From Alistipes sp. (lineage in GTDB: Bacteria; Bacteroidota; Bacteroidia; Bacteroidales; Rikenellaceae), in the NCBI GenBank assembly GCA_031285485.1, contig JAITWC010000007.1:1-17461 (forward strand): 17,461 nt of DNA, read 5' to 3'. Both the position numbers and the translations under genes were made by a program. Positions 14,483 to 17,461 of the stretch are shown one piece after another. The notes beneath the pieces were generated by a model, which saw nothing but the letters and a program-made list of their open reading frames with translations, was not told where the DNA came from and made no database searches. Numbering within the stretch: position 1 is the stretch's first letter; each line of letters opens with the position of its first letter.

Positions 14483-16135
14483 TTAGCGTTGCAGCGAGCG
14501 GAAGTGCCGTTCGACCTCCGAGGCGTTGCCCATCGACTGGATGCCGGCGCGCGAGAAACTGTCGGCCGCGCCCTGCTTGTTGCCCTGCAACCATTGCAGT
14601 ACGCCGAGGTTGTTCCAGTAGGCGGGGGTCTGCTCCCTGACGGCCGACAGATAGCGGGTCGCCGCGCCGAGGTCGCGCCCTTCGAGCGCCGCCGCCGCTG
14701 CGTTGATGTTGGCCACGTCGCTCGTCGGGAACATCCGCACCGCCGTTTCGAACACCTCGTTGAACGCGCGGCTGCCCGGCTCGTAGGTGTTGGCGATCAG
14801 GTACATCTCGTTGAGCGACAGGTTGCGCGGATTGGTGCGCAACACCTGCTTGCCCTCCTCGACCGAGAACCCGGCCACGGTGTAGTCCACGCGGTAGTCT
14901 GTACGGCGCAGGCGCGGATAGAACTCGTCGAAGATGCGGCGGTAGGTCGCGCCTCCGGACAGTTTTTTAATCTCCTCCTCGCGGTAGTCGGCATCGCCGC
15001 CGCCGCGGATTATTCCCAGCACGAGACCCTTGTCGGGGATCGACGACAGGCTCACCAGCGAATCGAGCGTCTCCCAGTCCTCGCCGCGGCCGCTGGCGCG
15101 GATCACGCCGAGGGGCAGGCTGTGGCGTTGGTTCACGTAGCCGCTCACGGCCTCCGTGCGGCGCTGCGACAGCGCCATGTTGCGCTCGTAGGTATCCTCT
15201 GGCGAGGCGTAGCCAGTGATGGAGACGCCCGTGACGGTCGAATTGTCGTCCCGCGTCACGCCGCGCGTGATCTCGTCGATGCGGCGAAGCTCGGCCGCGT
15301 TGTTGCGCAGGTTGTCGATGATCTCCGCGCGTCCCTGCTCGAAGTCGAGGTAGGCCGTGTGCGTGGCCGAACGTACCTTGGGCGACTCGACGTCGGGAAT
15401 GACGTAGCTCGTCGACAGGTTGGGTTCGTAGGCCGGGGGCGCCGGCATGACGTAGACCGGAGGAGTGGGCCTCGGGGCCTCGACGACCGGTGCGGCTTTC
15501 CTGCCGCCGCCGCCGAAGATCAGGCTGACACCCACCTTCGTCGGGCCGAAGTAGTGCTTCTGCTCGCTGGCGATGAACTCGCCGCAGGTTCCGCACTCGA
15601 ACACGTCGTAGTCCTTATATATATAGCCCACGCCGACGGTGGCCTCAAGTCCCCAGCGGCTGCCGAAGTTCCAGCGGTGGCCCCAGCTCACGCCCGCACC
15701 GTAGGCGTTGCCCTCGAAACGGTGCGCCTGCATGTAGGCCGAGAACGGTTTGGGCAGGTTGCCTATGTTGAAAAAGGCGTAGTGGGCGTGAAAGCCCACG
15801 AAGTGGCCGCGGAACACGTCGTCGCCCAACCAACGGCGCAGCTCGGGCTGGAACAGGAAGTGTTTCCACTTGCGGTTGTCCGCGTACTGGAACGGATTGT
15901 AGTTGAACGGCAGGTCGAGCGACAGCCGATCCCCGACGCGGAACTCGGCACCGAGGTTGATCGTACCCGTCAGGTCGTACAGCAGGTTGGTCTTGATGTT
16001 CCAGCGCGGAAGTTCCGCGCCGTTGCCGTAACGGCCCTGCCCCTGTGCGTTCGCGGCAAAGAAAACCGTCAGGGCGAGTGCGGCCGCAAGCAACCGGCTC
16101 CGCGAAATAACACGATTGGAAGTAAATTTTTTCAT
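14483..16135 (-). CDS. DUF3575/OmpA-like outer-membrane protein with C-terminal TPR-like region
   Basis: This is a 550-aa exported protein. The start at 16135 gives MKKFTSNRV and a hydrophobic core ending in FFAANAQG, a good Sec signal. The Met at 16207 would begin inside the AraC gene and bury the signal peptide. Residues about 43-208 are DUF3575 (WNIKTNLLYDLTGTINLGAE, then WKHFLFQPELRRWLGDDVFR and GLEATVGVGYIYKDYD), a predicted barrel with a CGTC pair of cysteines at 181-184. A Pro-rich linker (221-240) follows. Residues about 255-350 resemble an OmpA C-terminal domain (ITGYASPEDTYERNMALSQRRTEAV), in which the usual GHTD is GYAS, as often in Bacteroidetes. Residues about 435-550 contain TPR-like helices (AYWNNLGVLQWLQGNKQGAA). 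It probably ties the pilus assembly to the outer membrane and cell wall. It lies 10 bp after the regulator gene and 61 bp before the major pilin. Confidence 0.86.
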   Translation of the reverse strand: MKKFTSNRVISRSRLLAAALALTVFFAANAQGQGRYGNGAELPRWNIKTNLLYDLTGTINLGAEFRVGDRLSLDLPFNYNPFQYADNRKWKHFLFQPELRRWLGDDVFRGHFVGFHAHYAFFNIGNLPKPFSAYMQAHRFEGNAYGAGVSWGHRWNFGSRWGLEATVGVGYIYKDYDVFECGTCGEFIASEQKHYFGPTKVGVSLIFGGGGRKAAPVVEAPRPTPPVYVMPAPPAYEPNLSTSYVIPDVESPKVRSATHTAYLDFEQGRAEIIDNLRNNAAELRRIDEITRGVTRDDNSTVTGVSITGYASPEDTYERNMALSQRRTEAVSGYVNQRHSLPLGVIRASGRGEDWETLDSLVSLSSIPDKGLVLGIIRGGGDADYREEEIKKLSGGATYRRIFDEFYPRLRRTDYRVDYTVAGFSVEEGKQVLRTNPRNLSLNEMYLIANTYEPGSRAFNEVFETAVRMFPTSDVANINAAAAALEGRDLGAATRYLSAVREQTPAYWNNLGVLQWLQGNKQGAADSFSRAGIQSMGNASEVERHFRSLQR

Positions 16136-16145
16136 TATTCTCCGA

Positions 16146-17111
16146 TTAAAACTGTTCGTTGTTTGTTTCCCGCTCCGGCGCTGGGCACTCACCGTGCGGA
16201 ACACCATCCCCGACGCCGCACGTGCCGCCGCCGAGACGGGCGCTCAGGTTGCTCCTGATTGTGCCGGGAGTCGCGCCGAAATTGGTGCGGCAAAAGCGTA
16301 TGAAGTTGGGCATCGAGAAGCCGTACTCGTGCGCGATGGATTTAAGGGATTTGTGCGACGAACACACGTCGTGGTAGACATAATCCGCCTTGCGCGCCTG
16401 CAGCCACTCCTGGGCCGTCTTTCCGAACACCTTGCGGAACCGCGACGTCAGCTGCTGGGGCGTCATGTTGAGCGCGTCGGCCAGTTCGTTCACCGCCATG
16501 TATTTTCTCCAGTTCTTAATGACGAAGTCGGAGAACACCACGTCGGGGCTGAAAACAGAGGAGTAGAAACGGGTGTACTCATCCTGCGTATAATAGACCT
16601 GCACCAAGAACATCAGCTGCCCCGCGAGCAGTCGCGCGTAGGAACTGCACTTGAGCCCGTCGGCCTCGGTACTCATCAGACCTTCGAGAAAATGCTTTAT
16701 GCGGTCGTTCGTCCTCAGCGGATAGATGCCGGTCTCCCTCGTATCGTCGGGAGGTACGGTCCTTTGGAAACGAAAGGTGTCGCATTCGGGAATCTGTCCC
16801 ACGAGGTCTTCGAGTTTGACGAGCAGCACCGACACCGATTCGTGCGCCTCGAACTCCGTCCTTGTGCCCGCGGGCAGGAAGACGAAGTCGTCGCACTCCA
16901 GCGACACGTCGTTTCCGAGATTGAGCGCCGACAGGCGCACGCCGCCCTTCAGGACGAAGACGATGCTGTGCGCGTCCGTAAGAATCGTGTGTACGGTGCC
17001 GGGTTCGAAGCCCCACTGCCGTATCGTGCGCTCGTCGCCTTTCTGGTAACAAACGCACGACGTGTGAACCTCCACGCTCGGCAACTCGATTCTTTTAATA
17101 TACGTCATCAT
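16146..17111 (-). CDS. AraC family transcriptional regulator
   Basis: This 321-aa regulator has an N-terminal cupin-like sensor domain (about 25-100, with FVLKGGVRLSALNLGNDVSL and FVFLPAGTRTEFEAHE) and a C-terminal AraC DNA-binding domain. The first helix-turn-helix is MAVNELADALNMTPQQLTSR (205-224) and the second is SLKSIAHEYGFSMPNFIRFC (255-274), followed by RTNFGATPGTIR, the conserved end of the domain. About 30 residues of Gly/Cys-rich tail follow (LGGGTCGVGDGVPHGECP), longer than usual. It is the first gene of the pilus operon, with only 10 bp to the DUF3575/OmpA gene, and is the natural candidate to control it, including its own promoter. Two start codons stand side by side at 17111 and 17108; either may be used. 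The inducer is unknown. Confidence 0.92.
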   Translation of the reverse strand: MMTYIKRIELPSVEVHTSCVCYQKGDERTIRQWGFEPGTVHTILTDAHSIVFVLKGGVRLSALNLGNDVSLECDDFVFLPAGTRTEFEAHESVSVLLVKLEDLVGQIPECDTFRFQRTVPPDDTRETGIYPLRTNDRIKHFLEGLMSTEADGLKCSSYARLLAGQLMFLVQVYYTQDEYTRFYSSVFSPDVVFSDFVIKNWRKYMAVNELADALNMTPQQLTSRFRKVFGKTAQEWLQARKADYVYHDVCSSHKSLKSIAHEYGFSMPNFIRFCRTNFGATPGTIRSNLSARLGGGTCGVGDGVPHGECPAPERETNNEQF

Positions 17112-17173
17112 CTACTGGTTTGCTGCATTTCTTTGTAGTGGCACGGTCGATAACCACACCTCTTTTCAGGCTG

Positions 17174-17204
17174 CAAAGGTAATTCTCATTTTTCCTCCGA
17201 CAAT
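17174..17204 (-). promoter_or_regulatory. Promoter of the regulator/pilus operon
   Basis: On the minus strand ATTG (17204-17201) is followed after 19 bp by TACCTTTG (17181-17174), an exact match to the TAnnTTTG -7 element with the 19-21 bp spacing of Bacteroidetes promoters; the -33 TTTG is one base off. The transcript would start near 17167 and have a leader of about 55 nt to the ATG at 17111. No other convincing promoter was seen between here and the operon terminator. Confidence 0.75.
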
Positions 17205-17219
17205 AGTATGGCTATTGTC
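17199..17219. promoter_or_regulatory. Perfect inverted repeat over the -33 region (candidate operator)
   Basis: GACAATAG (17199-17206), a 5-bp spacer and CTATTGTC (17212-17219) form a perfect 8-bp inverted repeat with 13-bp centre spacing. The inner half covers the -33 element, so a protein bound here would directly affect transcription. The adjacent AraC-family protein is one possible ligand, although AraC proteins more often use direct repeats. Confidence 0.65.
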
Positions 17220-17283
17220 ATAATAGGCATTACTGTTCTCATTTTGCATGGGGAGCCGGCTAACTCCGCTGTAAAAGGGAGTT

Positions 17284-17461
17284 TGTGCCACGAGTGGTCG
17301 GAAGAAATTCCGACTGGATTTCCCAACTTTCACCGCACAAAGAGTTAAGCCGATATTTTGTTAATGTTCCATAATTCGTCTATTGTCATGTTTTGTAGCG
17401 CTTTGTGTTTTCTGATTTTGTTGTACCAGATTTCGATCCATTGGAAGATCTCCATTTCGAT
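17284..17461 (-). mobile_element. 3' end of an IS3-type insertion sequence (left boundary approximate)
   Basis: The transposase tail at the window edge is followed by a non-coding stretch containing a perfect 7-bp inverted repeat, GTCGGAA (17297-17303) and TTCCGAC (17308-17314), and a possible TG-type terminus beginning TGTGCCACGAGTGG near 17284. The other end of the element is outside the window, so terminal repeats and target duplication cannot be compared. The boundary is a guess. Confidence 0.5.
17345..17461 (-). CDS. IS3 family transposase (orfB/integrase core), C-terminal 38 residues
   Basis: The open frame enters from the right edge and stops with TAA at 17347-17345. The visible residues include MEIFQWIEIWYNKIRKHKAL and end QNMTIDELWNINKISA. 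The FxWIExWYNxxRxHxAL pattern followed by a short 'TIDELW' segment is typical of the end of IS3/IS150-type integrase-core transposases. Catalytic residues lie outside the window. It is in the same orientation as the pilus operon and ends about 140 bp upstream of that operon's -33 box, so read-through from the element could reach the regulator gene. Confidence 0.8.
   Translation of the reverse strand: MEMEIFQWIEIWYNKIRKHKALQNMTIDELWNINKISA

Noticed and set aside
16136..16207. Upstream start for the DUF3575/OmpA gene
   Set aside because: The extra 24 residues lie within the AraC gene and would precede the signal peptide; the Met at 16135 gives a normal leader and a 10-bp gap.
14459..16258. 599-codon open frame on the plus strand
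   Set aside because: It is antisense to the DUF3575/OmpA gene, which has clear domains and a signal peptide. The product is Arg/Val/Ala-rich and unrecognisable.

Overview
The window looks like chromosomal DNA of a GC-rich member of the Bacteroidales, most plausibly an Alistipes-like gut Rikenellaceae. The evidence is the gene content (Mfa1/FimA-type pilins, DUF3575, DUF6261, DUF3791/DUF3990), Bacteroidetes-type -7 boxes (TAnnTTTG), the lack of Shine-Dalgarno sequences, and base composition well above half GC. The genus is inferred from composition and gene content only. Every convincing gene lies on the minus strand, so transcription runs from high to low coordinates.

Layout in transcription order. 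(1) 17461-17284: the 3' end of an IS3-type transposase and the likely end of its insertion sequence. (2) 17219-17174: a promoter with a perfect inverted repeat over its -33 region. (3) 17111-1730: a roughly 15-kb gene run that reads as one type V (FimA/Mfa1-type) pilus operon. It encodes an AraC-family regulator, a DUF3575/OmpA-like outer-membrane protein, the major pilin, a FimB/Mfa2-type anchor, a minor pilin, a giant tip subunit (1186 aa), a DUF6261 protein, and a second giant tip subunit (1161 aa). A clear intrinsic terminator at 1702-1660 closes the run. (4) 1616-682: a two-gene DUF3791/DUF3990 module with an ATGA overlap, which looks like a toxin-antitoxin pair with an ADP-ribosyltransferase-like toxin. 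(5) 671-549: a broken copy, about 96% identical over 102 bp, of a piece of the second giant tip gene. (6) 414-1: the start of another secreted DUF3575 protein, which runs off the window.

How the genes would work together (family knowledge plus inference). Four pilin-like lipoproteins carry a lipobox followed 26-40 residues later by a Thr-Arg-Ala/Gly site, the signature of type V pilins that are lipidated, exported, cut after Arg and polymerised by strand exchange. The Mfa2-like protein lacks this site and would stay lipidated as the anchor. The 563-aa protein and the two giants would form the minor and tip parts. The DUF3575/OmpA protein may link the assembly to the outer membrane and peptidoglycan, and the AraC protein probably controls the operon.

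The most unusual non-coding structure is a six-copy array with an exact 41-bp period (6033-6256). Each unit is a 19-bp palindrome plus a conserved 22-bp linker. The array lies inside the pilus operon, between the first giant tip gene and DUF6261, just past a very strong GC hairpin. Other points of interest are a folded 224-bp spacer between the pilin and anchor genes, a His-rich insert in the anchor, a shared 18-bp box in front of the toxin-antitoxin module and the left-edge DUF3575 gene, and 3-kb-apart direct repeats that flank the toxin-antitoxin module. No tRNA, rRNA or CRISPR array was seen.
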